A stretch of 64,000 bases of DNA from Candidatus Palauibacter rhopaloidicola (GCA_026914155.1 JAPPGH010000050.1:124001-188000), one strand, 5' to 3'; shown: positions 25,243 to 34,503, counted from the stretch's first letter. Numbers and translations are program-made. The notes: a model not told the origin generated them from the sequence alone.

Positions 25243-25322
25243 GCGCCTCCTTACGGGAGTCCCGCTCCCCGGGTGTCGCCGCGGCGGTAAAGCGTCGCGG
25301 CGCCGGCGAAAGGATCGCCGCT

Positions 25323-26645
25323 TTACGGAGTCCCCGCGAGCGGCCTGTGCCGGTAGACCACGCCGCCCCGCATCACGAGCACGACATGCTCGAGGGCGCC
25401 GATATCGGCTATCGGATCGCCCGCCACCGCGATCACGTCGGCCTCGAACCCCGCCGCGAGGGTGCCCACCGTCTCGTCGAGCTCGAGCGAAGCCGCCGCC
25501 AGACTCGTGGCCGAGACGATGGCATCCATCGGATCCTGGCCGCCTTCACGCACTCTGTACACCAGTTCCGTCCAGTTGCGCCCGTGGGCTCCCGCAACGG
25601 CATCGGTCCCGAACACGATGTCGAGCCCCTCGACATCGAGGGCCTCGCGGAAGGCGGCGAGCGCGATCGGCACCGCCGCGCGCATCTGGCGGAATCCGTC
25701 TTCCGTGTAGTTCCCGATGCCGAGGTAGCGGTCCTGGTTCACGAAGTAGTTCTCGAAGATCAGGTGGGTGTGCGGATCGTAGTAGAGCTGGCGTTCGGCC
25801 AGGAGTTCGAGCGTCTCGCGGTCGAGGAGGGCGCCGTGCTCGATCTGCCGGCAGCCGGCGAGGGCCGAGCGCCGTGCGCTCTCGGGACCGTGAGCGTGGA
25901 CCACGGCGCGCAGACCGCGCTCGCGCGCCTGGCCGCAGGCGGCGTCGAGTTGCTCCTGGCTCAGCGTGGGGGTGCCGCCGACCCTGATGCTGGCGGACGC
26001 GAAGATCTTGATCACGTCCGCGCCCGCTGCCGCCAGCTCGTCCACGCGGGCCCGGATCTCCTCCGGTCCACCGCTCCCGAGCGTGATGGGCTGGATCGAC
26101 GTGAGGATCCGCGGTCCCGGCAGCGATCCGCGCGCGATCGCGTCACGGACCGGCACGTCCTCCGGCCCGCCCAGGCTCTGCACCGTCGTGACGCCGCTCG
26201 CGAGCATGTTCCAGGCGTTCTCGGCGGCGTAAAGTACGCGATCCCCCGCCGTCACCGTCGATTCCGCGCTGCTCAGCCGCCCCGTCGCCGCGTCGAAGTG
26301 CCAACCGAGATGGACGTGCGTGTCGATGAGTCCCGGAAGCACGGTCGCCCCCGGAAGTTCGTACACCACGGCGCCCTCCGTGGCCCCCGCCTCGGCGATG
26401 GCTTCGATCCGCCCGCCCCGCACCACGAGCTCCCGAGCCGTGAGCACGGCGCCGCGCCCGTCGAGGATCCGGTCCGCCCGGATCACGACGGCGGCGTCCG
26501 GCCCGGCGGGGTACGGCTCCGAACCGGCCGTGCCGGCTTCCGTCGCGCACCCGCCCAGGATCGGGATCGCGAGGATGGAAACGGCGGCCGTCCGGGTCAC
26601 CGGAACTCGGCGGCCCCGCATCGAGCCGGGGGCACGTGGCGGCAT
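25323..26645 (-). CDS. Exported amidohydrolase (imidazolonepropionase-like) lipoprotein
   Basis: 440 residues from ATG 26645, chosen for the ribosome site GAGAGGA and a good lipoprotein signal (ILAIPILGGCATEAG); a further in-frame ATG lies at 26693. Metal-site motifs of the amidohydrolase superfamily are clear: GLIDTHVHLGWHF, Lys in ADVIKIFASASI, His in AVVHAHGPESAR, IEHGALLD and the Asp in DIVFGTDAVAGAHG. The substrate is not predictable; relatives cleave dipeptides or cyclic amides. A similar enzyme is encoded at 61227. Confidence 0.86.
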   Translation of the reverse strand: MPPRAPGSMRGRRVPVTRTAAVSILAIPILGGCATEAGTAGSEPYPAGPDAAVVIRADRILDGRGAVLTARELVVRGGRIEAIAEAGATEGAVVYELPGATVLPGLIDTHVHLGWHFDAATGRLSSAESTVTAGDRVLYAAENAWNMLASGVTTVQSLGGPEDVPVRDAIARGSLPGPRILTSIQPITLGSGGPEEIRARVDELAAAGADVIKIFASASIRVGGTPTLSQEQLDAACGQARERGLRAVVHAHGPESARRSALAGCRQIEHGALLDRETLELLAERQLYYDPHTHLIFENYFVNQDRYLGIGNYTEDGFRQMRAAVPIALAAFREALDVEGLDIVFGTDAVAGAHGRNWTELVYRVREGGQDPMDAIVSATSLAAASLELDETVGTLAAGFEADVIAVAGDPIADIGALEHVVLVMRGGVVYRHRPLAGTP

Positions 26646-26779
26646 GACATCCTCTCGAGCGTGAACAGGATCGTGGACTCGGAATCTTTTCACAGACTAG
26701 TTGCTCGCGGCCGGCTCAGGTAGGATCTCCCGACACCCGAACTCCCCGCAGCCACGGGCTGCCCGACCCCGAGGAATCC

Positions 26780-27310
26780 ATGCTGAATGTGATGAACGAC
26801 GCCGGTCGCCGTTCGCGCCGGTCGCTTGCTCGTTCGACCGGCCTCGCCTTCGTCATCGCGTCAGCTCTGCCGGTCGCGCCCCTCGCCGGACAGGCTGACG
26901 CCCGGGCCGAAGTCTCCGCGGTCCTCGATGCGCTCCACGAGGCGGCTTCGGAGGCCGACTTCGACCGCTACTTCAGCCTCTACGCCGGCGAGGCCGTCTT
27001 CCTCGGCACCGACGCGACCGAGCGCTGGACGCGCGAAGAGTTCATGGACTACACGAGGGCCCGCTTCGACACGGGCACGGGCTGGACCTACCACATGCTC
27101 GAGCGCCACGTCGCGATCGCGCCCGGCGGGCGCACCGCATGGTTCGACGAGCGCCTCGAAAACGCCAACCTCGGCGAGACGCGCGGCAGCGGGGTGCTCG
27201 TGATGGAAGACGGGAGTTGGAAGATCGCCCAGTACAACCTCACGATCCCGATTCCCAACGAGATGGCCCGCGAGGTCGCCCGGCGGATACGGGCACTGAC
27301 GGGCGGCTGA
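26780..27310 (+). CDS. Exported SnoaL-like (NTF2 fold) protein
   Basis: 176 residues. A signal peptide (LAFVIASALPVAPLAGQAD) precedes an NTF2-like cone: VLDALHEAASEADFDRYFSL, YAGEAVFLGTDATERW, MLERHVAIAPGGRTAWFDER and SGVLVMEDGSWKIAQYNLTI. This matches SnoaL-like proteins of about 120-130 residues. It could be an enzyme or a ligand-binding protein. The signal and the conserved pocket Asp/His are noted, but no reaction is assigned. ATG 26780 and an internal ATG 26789 are both possible. Confidence 0.78.
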   Translation: MLNVMNDAGRRSRRSLARSTGLAFVIASALPVAPLAGQADARAEVSAVLDALHEAASEADFDRYFSLYAGEAVFLGTDATERWTREEFMDYTRARFDTGTGWTYHMLERHVAIAPGGRTAWFDERLENANLGETRGSGVLVMEDGSWKIAQYNLTIPIPNEMAREVARRIRALTGG

Positions 27311-27368
27311 GGCGCCCGGCCGAGGCATGGGTGAGGGGCCCTGCCCCCGGGTGGGAGGCTCCGGACGT

Positions 27369-30300
27369 CTAACGGCGAGCGGCCAGCGTGCCGCCGGCGT
27401 CGATCGTGACCTCGAGCGGGGTCGGCGCGTCGAGCGGCGTGACCGTCTCGGAGCCGTCGGGCCAGCGGACGTGGACGGCGGTCGGTTCCGCCGCGAGTCC
27501 CATCACCTGTACCGGATCGTCCTGCGACCAGTAGCCTCCGCCGGCCCGCACCTCTCGTAGCGGACCGAGCGCTCCCTCGCGGTACTCGAGGCGGATGGCG
27601 GCGCCGATGGCCGCCGGGTTGCCGGTGCCGCCGCGCAGCCGCACACGCAGCCCGGGCTTCGCGCCCGTGTTCCGGTACAGTTTCGTCCCGGCCGCGTTCT
27701 GGCTGATGAGCACGTCTACGCGCCCATCCCCGTCGTAGTCCGCGAAGGCCGCCCCGCGCTGCTCGCCGTACACCGCGATGCCCGACCTCTGTCCCGGGAC
27801 CGGTGCAAGCGTCCCCGTCCCGTCGCCCCGCAGCCACAGGCCGCGGCCCGCGTCGTTCCGATCCGCCTCGCCGCGCAGTGCGAACAGGTTCTGGCTCAGG
27901 AAGACATCCTCGTGCCCGTCCCCGTCCATGTCGGCCACCCCCGCGTGAAAGGCGGGCGCCAGTTGCGCTTCGCGCGGCAGGTCGAACGCCTCGAACGAGC
28001 CGCCGCGGTTGATGAACACGGTGTGCGCCAGCGTCGTCGCCTCGACGGTCGGCAGGAGGTCCGCGGGCTGCTCCAGGATCTCGTTAACGGCCAACTGCCC
28101 GTAGTGCTCGAACCCCTGGATGCGGCCGCGAAGGAAGGGGAGGCCGCCGGCCAGCGTGAGAAGTCCCCGCACCGGGACCATCGAGCGCGTGAACTCGTCG
28201 TAGCGCGCCTCGATCACATCGCGGAAGCCATCGTTGTCCAGGTCGGCGTGATAGGCCGTAGCCGGATGCTCGGGACTCGCGGTGAACTGCGAGTTGAGTC
28301 CCCGGTTGGAGGCGATGAGGTCGGGCAGCCCGTCTTCGTTCAGGTCTCCCGCCGTCACCCCGTTCCACCACCCGGTCCGCGACTCGAGTCCGAAGGCGGC
28401 CGTCGCGTCCTCAAATCGTCCATCGCGATTGACGAGGAGCCGCACGGCCCCCCACTCGATGGCGAGCAGGAGGTCCGGGTCCCCATCCGAGTCCACATCG
28501 CTGAAGACGGCGCCGGACACGAGGCCCACGTCGGTCAGGACCGCCGCGTTCGAGTCGTCGAGGACGTAGCGGCCACCCTCGTTGAGGAAGAGGCGAGAGG
28601 TGGCCGCAGCCGGATACTGGCCGGGGATCACGCGCCCTCCCGCGAAGAGGTCGACGTCGCCGTCCCCGTCGTAGTCGGCCGCCGCGAGCGGGCCTGTGCT
28701 CGACTCGGCGGCCGGCAGCGTCTGCCCCTCCTGGAGCGCCGTGCCGGCGGCCGGCAGCACCGTGGCCGAGGGGGCCGCCCGGTCGGTGCCGTCGTACGTC
28801 GCGGTACCGATGACCACCGTGGCGCCGGCCCGGCCGGGGACGATGACGAGGCCCGTCTGATCGCCCGGGGATGATGCCGGCCCGGTCGCTCCGCCGCCGC
28901 GCGCTCCCCGGTCCGGTACGAACCCGCCCTCGCCGTCGCCGCGGAAGACCGAGAGGCCGGCCCCGCCCCCGCCGCCGACCAGGGCGTCCGTGTCCCCGTC
29001 ACCGTCGATATCGCTCCACGCGACACCCGGGCCGCCCTGTCCCAGCCGCCATGTAATAAGCGGCTGCTGCGCGAAATCGTCGAACGCATTCTCCCGGTGA
29101 CGGTGCCCGAGCAGCCCGGACACATCGTCGAACAAGGGCGCGTCCGATGCCGTCGCCCCCGCCGAACCGGCGCCCGAAGCCGCAGCCGCGCCGCCGGCCG
29201 CCGGTTCCCGGATCTCGTAGATGCGGTTCGCGTGGACGCCCTCCACCCGGCTCACCGTCCCGTCCCGCCACACGACCTCGATCGTCATCTCTCCCCCGGC
29301 CGCGGCGAAGCTGGCCATCGCCTCCGAACCGGAGAGGTACAGGCCTCCCGCGACGATCTCCTTCGTTTGCGCCGGCAACCCGCTCCCCGACAGACGGACC
29401 TGCGCGCCGACGCCCTTCGTGTTACGCCCCCGACCGACGAGCCGCACGGCCACCCTGGGCGCCCGCCCCACGTTCCGATACACCCCCGCCGGCGCGAGCA
29501 GCCGGTTCGTCACGATGTCCAGGTCCCCGTCCCCGTCGAGATCCGCCGCCGCCATGCCGTGCGTAATGTCCTCGTCCCCCGCGAACCCCCACGGCTCGCC
29601 CACCTCCTCGAAGGTCAGGTCTCCGCGATTGCGGAAGGCGATGTTGGAGAGGCGCAGCGGCGGAAAACCGAGAATCCGCTGTCGCCAGTCCATCGAACCC
29701 ACCCTCTGCGCCGCGTCCTTGTCCATCGCGTCGTAGAAGTGCCCGGTCCCCACGAGCAGATCCTCGAACCCGTCGAGATCGACGTCCACGAAGGTGCTTC
29801 CCCACGACCAGCCGGATGCGTCGAGACCCGCGAACTGCGCGGTCTCCGCGAAGGTCCCGTCCCCCCGGCTCACGTACAGCGTGTTGCGCGGCTTCTGCGG
29901 CCGGTTCCCCAATCGTCCCGCGAACGGCCGGTCGGGCTCGCCCCCCACCATCTGCTTCATGCGCAGCCGCTGCTCCCGGCTCAGCATCTCCACCACGAAG
30001 AAATCCGTGAATCCGTCCCGATCCACGTCCGAAAAATCCACGCCCATGGAGGCGAAGCTCGTGTTCCGCATGGCGAGCGGCGCCAGCATCCGGAAGCGTC
30101 CGGCCCCGTCGTTGATCCAGATGTGATCGGGGCTGTGGAAGTCGTTGCAGACGTACAGGTCGGGATCCCCGTCCCCGTCCATGTCCTGGAAACGGGCCGC
30201 GAGCCCCCACTCCACCGGCTCGGCCTCCAGCGGCCGCCCTGCCTCGTCGAGGAACGCGCCCTCCGTCCAGGGCACCGGCGTGAACCGTCCCGTCCCGTCG

Positions 30301-31106
30301 TTGAGATAGAGTCGGTCGGGTTCCGCGAGTTCGAGTCGGGGGACCATCCCGTCCCGGACCTCGCCGAGCGTGAAGTGTTCCCGCCACTCGGGGAGGATCT
30401 CGAACCCGTCCTCCGTCTGACGGTAGATGTTGCTCGGCTGAAGAACTTCGGGCGGGAAGAGGTCCTGCACCGTCGCGACCTTGTTGTTCACCACGTACAG
30501 GTCGAGGTCCCCGTCCCCGTCGATGTCGGCGAGCGCCATCGACATGCTCCCGAGCGTCGACGAGAGCCCCGCCTCTTCCGTCCCGTCCGTGAAGTGGCCG
30601 GTGCCGTCGTTCACGTAGAGCGCGTTCGGTCCGCCGAGCGCGTTGACCAGGAGATCGAGGTCTCCGTCCCCGTCCACATCGGCGAACACGGCACCCGTCG
30701 AGAAGCGGTCCGCCGCCGCGACTCCCGCCTCCTCGGCGATGTCCTCGAAGCGCCAGCCGCCGAGGTTCCGGTAGAGCCGGTTCGGCCCGTCCATCCCCGC
30801 GAAATAGAGGTCGACCCGGCCGTCGCCGTCCACGTCCCCCGCCGCGACGCCGGACCCGTTCAGGTAGTGGCTGTTCTCGATGTACTGCGCTTCCACGACC
30901 ACGTTCTCGAACGAGATCCCGGTCTCCGCCGGGTCGAGTCGCTCGAACCCCGGCTGCTCCTCGCCCGACACCCGAAGCTCGGCCCAGCGGTACCCGTCCT
31001 CTTCGACCCAGTCCGGCGCTCCCGGCCCGCACCCGCCCAGCAACGCCGCCGCTGACAGCAGCGTGACGCGGACGAAGGGCCGGGCGTCCTGATGAATGTG
31101 GGGCAT
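27369..31106 (-). CDS. FG-GAP/VCBS and ASPIC/UnbV (CRTAC1-like) lipoprotein, duplicated architecture
   Basis: 1245 residues from ATG 31106, chosen because it gives a compact lipoprotein signal (LLSAAALLGGCGPG). Many calcium-binding FG-GAP loops are present (DVDGDGRVDLYFAG, DVDGDGDLDLLVNALGG, DLDGDGDLDIVTN), forming beta-propellers. Two ASPIC/UnbV domains follow, one near the middle (GAQVRLSGSGLPAQTKEIVA) and one at the C-terminus (RAGGGYWSQDDPVQVMGLA). The protein thus has two propeller-plus-ASPIC halves in one chain. It is surface- or periplasm-anchored with a role in adhesion or binding unproven. It is convergent with the SnoaL-like gene, and the DinB gene is divergent. Confidence 0.87.
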   Translation of the reverse strand: MPHIHQDARPFVRVTLLSAAALLGGCGPGAPDWVEEDGYRWAELRVSGEEQPGFERLDPAETGISFENVVVEAQYIENSHYLNGSGVAAGDVDGDGRVDLYFAGMDGPNRLYRNLGGWRFEDIAEEAGVAAADRFSTGAVFADVDGDGDLDLLVNALGGPNALYVNDGTGHFTDGTEEAGLSSTLGSMSMALADIDGDGDLDLYVVNNKVATVQDLFPPEVLQPSNIYRQTEDGFEILPEWREHFTLGEVRDGMVPRLELAEPDRLYLNDGTGRFTPVPWTEGAFLDEAGRPLEAEPVEWGLAARFQDMDGDGDPDLYVCNDFHSPDHIWINDGAGRFRMLAPLAMRNTSFASMGVDFSDVDRDGFTDFFVVEMLSREQRLRMKQMVGGEPDRPFAGRLGNRPQKPRNTLYVSRGDGTFAETAQFAGLDASGWSWGSTFVDVDLDGFEDLLVGTGHFYDAMDKDAAQRVGSMDWRQRILGFPPLRLSNIAFRNRGDLTFEEVGEPWGFAGDEDITHGMAAADLDGDGDLDIVTNRLLAPAGVYRNVGRAPRVAVRLVGRGRNTKGVGAQVRLSGSGLPAQTKEIVAGGLYLSGSEAMASFAAAGGEMTIEVVWRDGTVSRVEGVHANRIYEIREPAAGGAAAASGAGSAGATASDAPLFDDVSGLLGHRHRENAFDDFAQQPLITWRLGQGGPGVAWSDIDGDGDTDALVGGGGGAGLSVFRGDGEGGFVPDRGARGGGATGPASSPGDQTGLVIVPGRAGATVVIGTATYDGTDRAAPSATVLPAAGTALQEGQTLPAAESSTGPLAAADYDGDGDVDLFAGGRVIPGQYPAAATSRLFLNEGGRYVLDDSNAAVLTDVGLVSGAVFSDVDSDGDPDLLLAIEWGAVRLLVNRDGRFEDATAAFGLESRTGWWNGVTAGDLNEDGLPDLIASNRGLNSQFTASPEHPATAYHADLDNDGFRDVIEARYDEFTRSMVPVRGLLTLAGGLPFLRGRIQGFEHYGQLAVNEILEQPADLLPTVEATTLAHTVFINRGGSFEAFDLPREAQLAPAFHAGVADMDGDGHEDVFLSQNLFALRGEADRNDAGRGLWLRGDGTGTLAPVPGQRSGIAVYGEQRGAAFADYDGDGRVDVLISQNAAGTKLYRNTGAKPGLRVRLRGGTGNPAAIGAAIRLEYREGALGPLREVRAGGGYWSQDDPVQVMGLAAEPTAVHVRWPDGSETVTPLDAPTPLEVTIDAGGTLAARR

Positions 31107-31240
31107 GCGCCTCGCGAGGGTTCGGGATCGGCTCGCTCCGTACACGAGACACAACGAGCGAGCGGGCTGTATCATATCACCTGCGTATGTCGCGGGAATG
31201 CGTACCCACGTTCCCCCGAACCGGGGGAGGAGGAAGTCAC

Positions 31241-31828
31241 ATGAAGCCGAGGTTCATCGCCGCTCTCGCCGTCGCCGGGGTCCTCGCCCCCGCGAGTCTG
31301 TTCGCGCAGATCCCCATCGACAACCCTCCCGTCATCGGTGAACTGACGCTGGCCCCCGTCTACACGGATCCGACCACCATCCGGGACGAGCTGCTGGACC
31401 ACTTCCAGCGCTCGAGCTACAAGATCTCCGAACTCGCGCGCGTGATGCCCGCGGACAAGTTCTCGTGGGCGCCCGGCGAGGGCGTGATGCAGGTCGGCGA
31501 AGTCTACATGCACATCGCCCGCTACAACTTCATGTACCTCGACCAGAACCTGAGGATCGCGCCTCCGAACGGATTCGACTACTCGGACATCGAGTCGCTC
31601 CGCGACAAGGAAAAGGTCCGCGAGATCCACGAGATGTCCGTCCGCCACGTGATGGAGCAGGTGGGCGCGCTCACCGAGGCGGAGCTCGACGGCGAGACGG
31701 AGCTGTACGGCCGCACCGTGCAGGGCTGGGCCGTGCTCCTGCAACTCGTTTCGCACATGAACGAACACGTGGGCCAGTCGGTCTCCTACGCCCGCATGAA
31801 CGGCATCGTCCCCCCCTGGTCCAACTGA
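31241..31828 (+). CDS. Exported DinB-like four-helix protein
   Basis: 195 residues. ATG 31241 follows the ribosome site GGGGGAGGAGG, and the signal peptide is IAALAVAGVLAPASLFAQ. The DinB helical bundle has the three-histidine metal site: His in EVYMHIARYN and two in LVSHMNEHVGQSV. DinB-family proteins include thiol-dependent transferases and proteins of unknown function; a periplasmic member is less common. A second DinB gene without a signal is at 37428. Downstream is the DarT remnant. Confidence 0.8.
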   Translation: MKPRFIAALAVAGVLAPASLFAQIPIDNPPVIGELTLAPVYTDPTTIRDELLDHFQRSSYKISELARVMPADKFSWAPGEGVMQVGEVYMHIARYNFMYLDQNLRIAPPNGFDYSDIESLRDKEKVREIHEMSVRHVMEQVGALTEAELDGETELYGRTVQGWAVLLQLVSHMNEHVGQSVSYARMNGIVPPWSN

Positions 31829-31846
31829 CTAACGTCACAAGGCCTA

Positions 31847-32330
31847 ATGCCTCATCACCGGGTTCCGGCAAGGCCCAAGTTGTACCACATCGTTCATGTC
31901 GATCGTCTCGCTTCGATCGTAGGCGACGGGGCGCTTCTTTGTGACACGGCGATGATGAAGCGGCCGGACGTTGGGACAGCGATCGGGATGACAGAGATCA
32001 AGGCGAGACGTGCAAGCAGGAAACTGGCGAGTCATCCCGAGCTAAACGTGGGCGACGAGGGCGGATCGACGCTGGGCGTTCACCGCGTCCAACGCAGGCT
32101 CCTCCTACTTCGATGATTGGTCCGACCTGGAAGACCTTCACCGAATCGACTGGTCGGCTGTCCGAGCCGGGGATTGGCGTCGCAAGAAGGAAGGGAAGCA
32201 AGCCGAGTTTCTCATGGAATCGTCGTTTCCGTGGCAGCTCGTCACCCGTGTAGGCGTTCATTCGAAGGCGATCCAGCGTCAAGCAATCTCCGAACTGACG
32301 GGAGCTGAGCATGTGCCTCGTGTGGAATGA
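31847..32330 (+). pseudogene. darT: DarT DNA ADP-ribosyltransferase toxin, internally deleted and frameshifted
   Basis: The first ~70 codons from ATG 31847 read as DarT: LYHIVHVDRLASIVGDGALL, then GTAIGMTEIKARR and SHPELNVGD. The usual continuation (YVPFYFC...VMLY) is missing. At about 32056-32063 the DarT sequence resumes in another frame: DRRWAFTASNAGSSYFDDWS, EGKQAEFLMESSFPWQLV, ending at TGA 32328-32330 without the usual final W-Y-Y/F. About 50 residues appear to be lost, with a frame change. The QAEFL segment that holds the catalytic Glu remains, but no intact protein can be made. It lies 40 bases before darG, as in intact darTG operons. Confidence 0.83.
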
Positions 32331-32370
32331 GACCGGATTGGTACTATTGAAGCGGCGAGCGGAGGTGCAT

Positions 32371-33432
32371 GTGATCCGGTTCAAGACGGGCGACATGTTC
32401 GCGGAGGACGCCGAGGCTCTTGTCAACACCGTCAACTGCGTCGGTGTGATGGGGCGCGGGATTGCACTCCAGTTCAAGCGCGCCTTCCCCTCGAACTTCA
32501 AGGCCTACGCCGCTCATTGTAAGCGGGGAGAGATGAAGCCGGGGCGGGTCTTCGTCTTCGAGACGGGCTCCGGCGTCCCGCCGCGATACATCATCAACTT
32601 CCCCAGCAAGCGTCATTGGCGTGGGAAGAGCCGCATCGAGGATATCGAATCCGGGTTGCGGTCTCTCGTCAAGGAAATCCGCAAGCGTGACATCCGCTCC
32701 GTTGCCATCCCACCGCTCGGGAGCGGTCTGGGCGGACTCGACTGGTCACTGGTACGGACTCGCATCGTCGAGGCGTTCGAGGGTCTTGACGATATCGAAG
32801 TCGTCGTCTTCGAACCGGGAGGCGGGCCGCAGGACTCGAGAACGAACCGCTCAAGCGACGTACCTCGCATGACTCCGGGGCGGGCCGCGCTGGTCGGACT
32901 CCTTGATCGATACCTGAGAGGCCTGCTGGACCCGTTCGTCACGCTTCAGGAAGCCCACAAGCTGATGTACTTCCTTGAGGCTGCGGGAGAACCGTTACGG
33001 CTCCGGTTCGTCAAGGGGCCCTACGGGCCGTACGGTGAGAATCTTCGCCATGTATTACACGCCATCGAAGGCCACATGATCTCCGGTTACGCTGACGGCG
33101 GTGACCGGCCGGACAAGCGGTTGAAGCTGGTTCCGGGTGCCCTCGAAGACGCGGAGAACTTCCTGAGCAGCAGAACCGAGACGCAGGTTCGCTTCGATCG
33201 CGTGACGGATCTTGTTGCCGGCTTCGAGTCGCCATTCGGTCTGGAGTTGCTTTCCACGGTTCACTGGATCGTTACGCGCGAAGACGGCGGTAGCGTAGAT
33301 GACATAGTCGACAAGGCGTATGCTTGGAACGACCGAAAGAAGGCATTCTCTCGGCGTCAGATCGAGCTTGCCCACAACGTCCTCCGCGCTAAAGGCTGGC
33401 CAGATGAGTCCGCGAGTGATGTCCCAACGTGA
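32371..33432 (+). CDS. darG: DarG-type DNA ADP-ribosyl glycohydrolase antitoxin
   Basis: 353 residues from GTG 32371, chosen because VIRFKTGDMF is the family start and GGAGGT lies four bases upstream; an ATG at 32311 is in frame. The N-terminal macrodomain (about 1-155) has ALVNTVNCVGVMGRGIALQF and IPPLGSGLGGLDW. The C-terminal DarT-binding domain (about 165-345) contains EAHKLMYFLEAAGEPLRLRF and KGPYGPYGENLRHVLHAIEG. DarG removes the ADP-ribose that DarT adds to thymidines in DNA. The gene looks intact although the toxin gene is broken. Its stop overlaps the next start (GTGA). Confidence 0.92.
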   Translation: MIRFKTGDMFAEDAEALVNTVNCVGVMGRGIALQFKRAFPSNFKAYAAHCKRGEMKPGRVFVFETGSGVPPRYIINFPSKRHWRGKSRIEDIESGLRSLVKEIRKRDIRSVAIPPLGSGLGGLDWSLVRTRIVEAFEGLDDIEVVVFEPGGGPQDSRTNRSSDVPRMTPGRAALVGLLDRYLRGLLDPFVTLQEAHKLMYFLEAAGEPLRLRFVKGPYGPYGENLRHVLHAIEGHMISGYADGGDRPDKRLKLVPGALEDAENFLSSRTETQVRFDRVTDLVAGFESPFGLELLSTVHWIVTREDGGSVDDIVDKAYAWNDRKKAFSRRQIELAHNVLRAKGWPDESASDVPT

Positions 33433-34295
33433 CTGATCCGCGCCCCTTCAGAATCCAGGTCTTCGTCGCGGAAGGCCGACCGGATGGACTACGTCTGATC
33501 GAGAAATCGAACTGGATCGGGTTGGGCATCGTCTGCCCGCGGGGATCGTACGAGAGGGTCAAGAAACGGGAGGAGTTCGAGCGGAGCGGCGTCTACCTAC
33601 TCGTCGGACGCGGCGATGACGATAGACCACGGATCTATGTCGGCGAGGCCGAAACCGTTCGCTCTCGACTCGACGAGCACTACGTCAGTAAGGACTTCTG
33701 GCAGCAGGCTATCGTCTTCACCGCCACCGGTACACCGAGAAACAAGGCCGAGATAAAGTACCTTGAGGCACGGCTGCTTGAGCTGGCGCGGGAGCACAAG
33801 CGCTGCCGGTTGGAGAACAAGACCGGCTCGCAGCGATCCAAGCTGTCCGAAGCGGATCAGGCTGAGATGGAAGGTTACTTGGCCGAGCTACTCTCGCTGC
33901 TTCCCGTGCTCGGCATCTACGCGTTCGAACCGGCCGAGACTGCCTCGCCGGATCGGCGCCTATACTACCTGAAGGTGAAGGAGTGTGACGCGACCGGCTT
34001 TGAGACCAGCACCGGCTTCACGGTCTTGCAGGGCTCTCTTGCTCGAGCCCAACCGACTCGTGGCCTGCAGGACCATTTCCCGATCTACATCAAGAAGAGA
34101 CAACAGCTCATCGACGACGGCGTTCTCGTGAAGGACGCGGATAGCTACCGGTTCGTCGAGGATCATCAGTTCAATTCTCCCTCTCAAGCCTCCACCGTGT
34201 GTGCCGGTCGGTCGTCGAACGGGCTGGACGACTGGAAGGACGGGGACGGGCAGTCGATCAAGCAGAACCGAGCCAGAGCGACATCCGATGAGTGA
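33429..34295 (+). CDS. GIY-YIG nuclease with DUF4357 C-terminal domain
   Basis: 288 residues from GTG 33429, overlapping the darG stop. The GIY-YIG motif reads GVYLLVG ... RIYVGEA, followed by the Arg in VRSRLDEH, Glu in NKAEIKYLEARL and Asn in CRLENKTGS, so the catalytic set appears complete. The C-terminal part (FETSTGFTVLQGSLARAQPT, then SSNGLDDWKDGDGQSI) is DUF4357. Such proteins are often annotated as nucleases in defence or restriction neighbourhoods. Tight coupling to darG suggests a shared anti-phage or DNA-processing role, which is inference. Base composition looks less GC-rich than the neighbouring genes. Confidence 0.85.
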   Translation: MTDPRPFRIQVFVAEGRPDGLRLIEKSNWIGLGIVCPRGSYERVKKREEFERSGVYLLVGRGDDDRPRIYVGEAETVRSRLDEHYVSKDFWQQAIVFTATGTPRNKAEIKYLEARLLELAREHKRCRLENKTGSQRSKLSEADQAEMEGYLAELLSLLPVLGIYAFEPAETASPDRRLYYLKVKECDATGFETSTGFTVLQGSLARAQPTRGLQDHFPIYIKKRQQLIDDGVLVKDADSYRFVEDHQFNSPSQASTVCAGRSSNGLDDWKDGDGQSIKQNRARATSDE

Positions 34296-34304
34296 CCCAT
34301 TGGG

Positions 34305-34503
34305 ATGATCTCCGGCTACGGGGCTGGGGGCGACCGGCCGGGTACGTGGTTGGAACCGGTTCCGGGACCTGGAGGAAGCAGAGGAATCCCTCGCCAACAA
34401 GATCGAGACGCAGGACCATTTCGATCTCGTGACCGAGCTTGTGGCTGGCTTCGAGTTGCCCTTCGGGCTGGACCTGCAATCCACCGTCCACTGGGTATGT
34501 TGA
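34305..34503 (+). pseudogene. Fragment of a second DarG C-terminal domain, frameshifted
   Basis: Starting at 34305, MISGYGAGGDRP and LEPVPG align with darG MISGYADGGDRP and LKLVPG (33076 on). After a frame change near 34364 the match resumes as LEEAEESLANKIETQDHFDL, VTELVAGFELPFGLDLQSTV, HWVC, then stop 34501-34503. In darG this region reads TETQVRFDRVTDLVAGFESP. The DNA is clearly diverged from darG, so this is not a fresh copy but the relic of a second darG-like gene. It has no N-terminus, lies 9 bases after the nuclease gene and abuts the next host gene. Confidence 0.8.
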
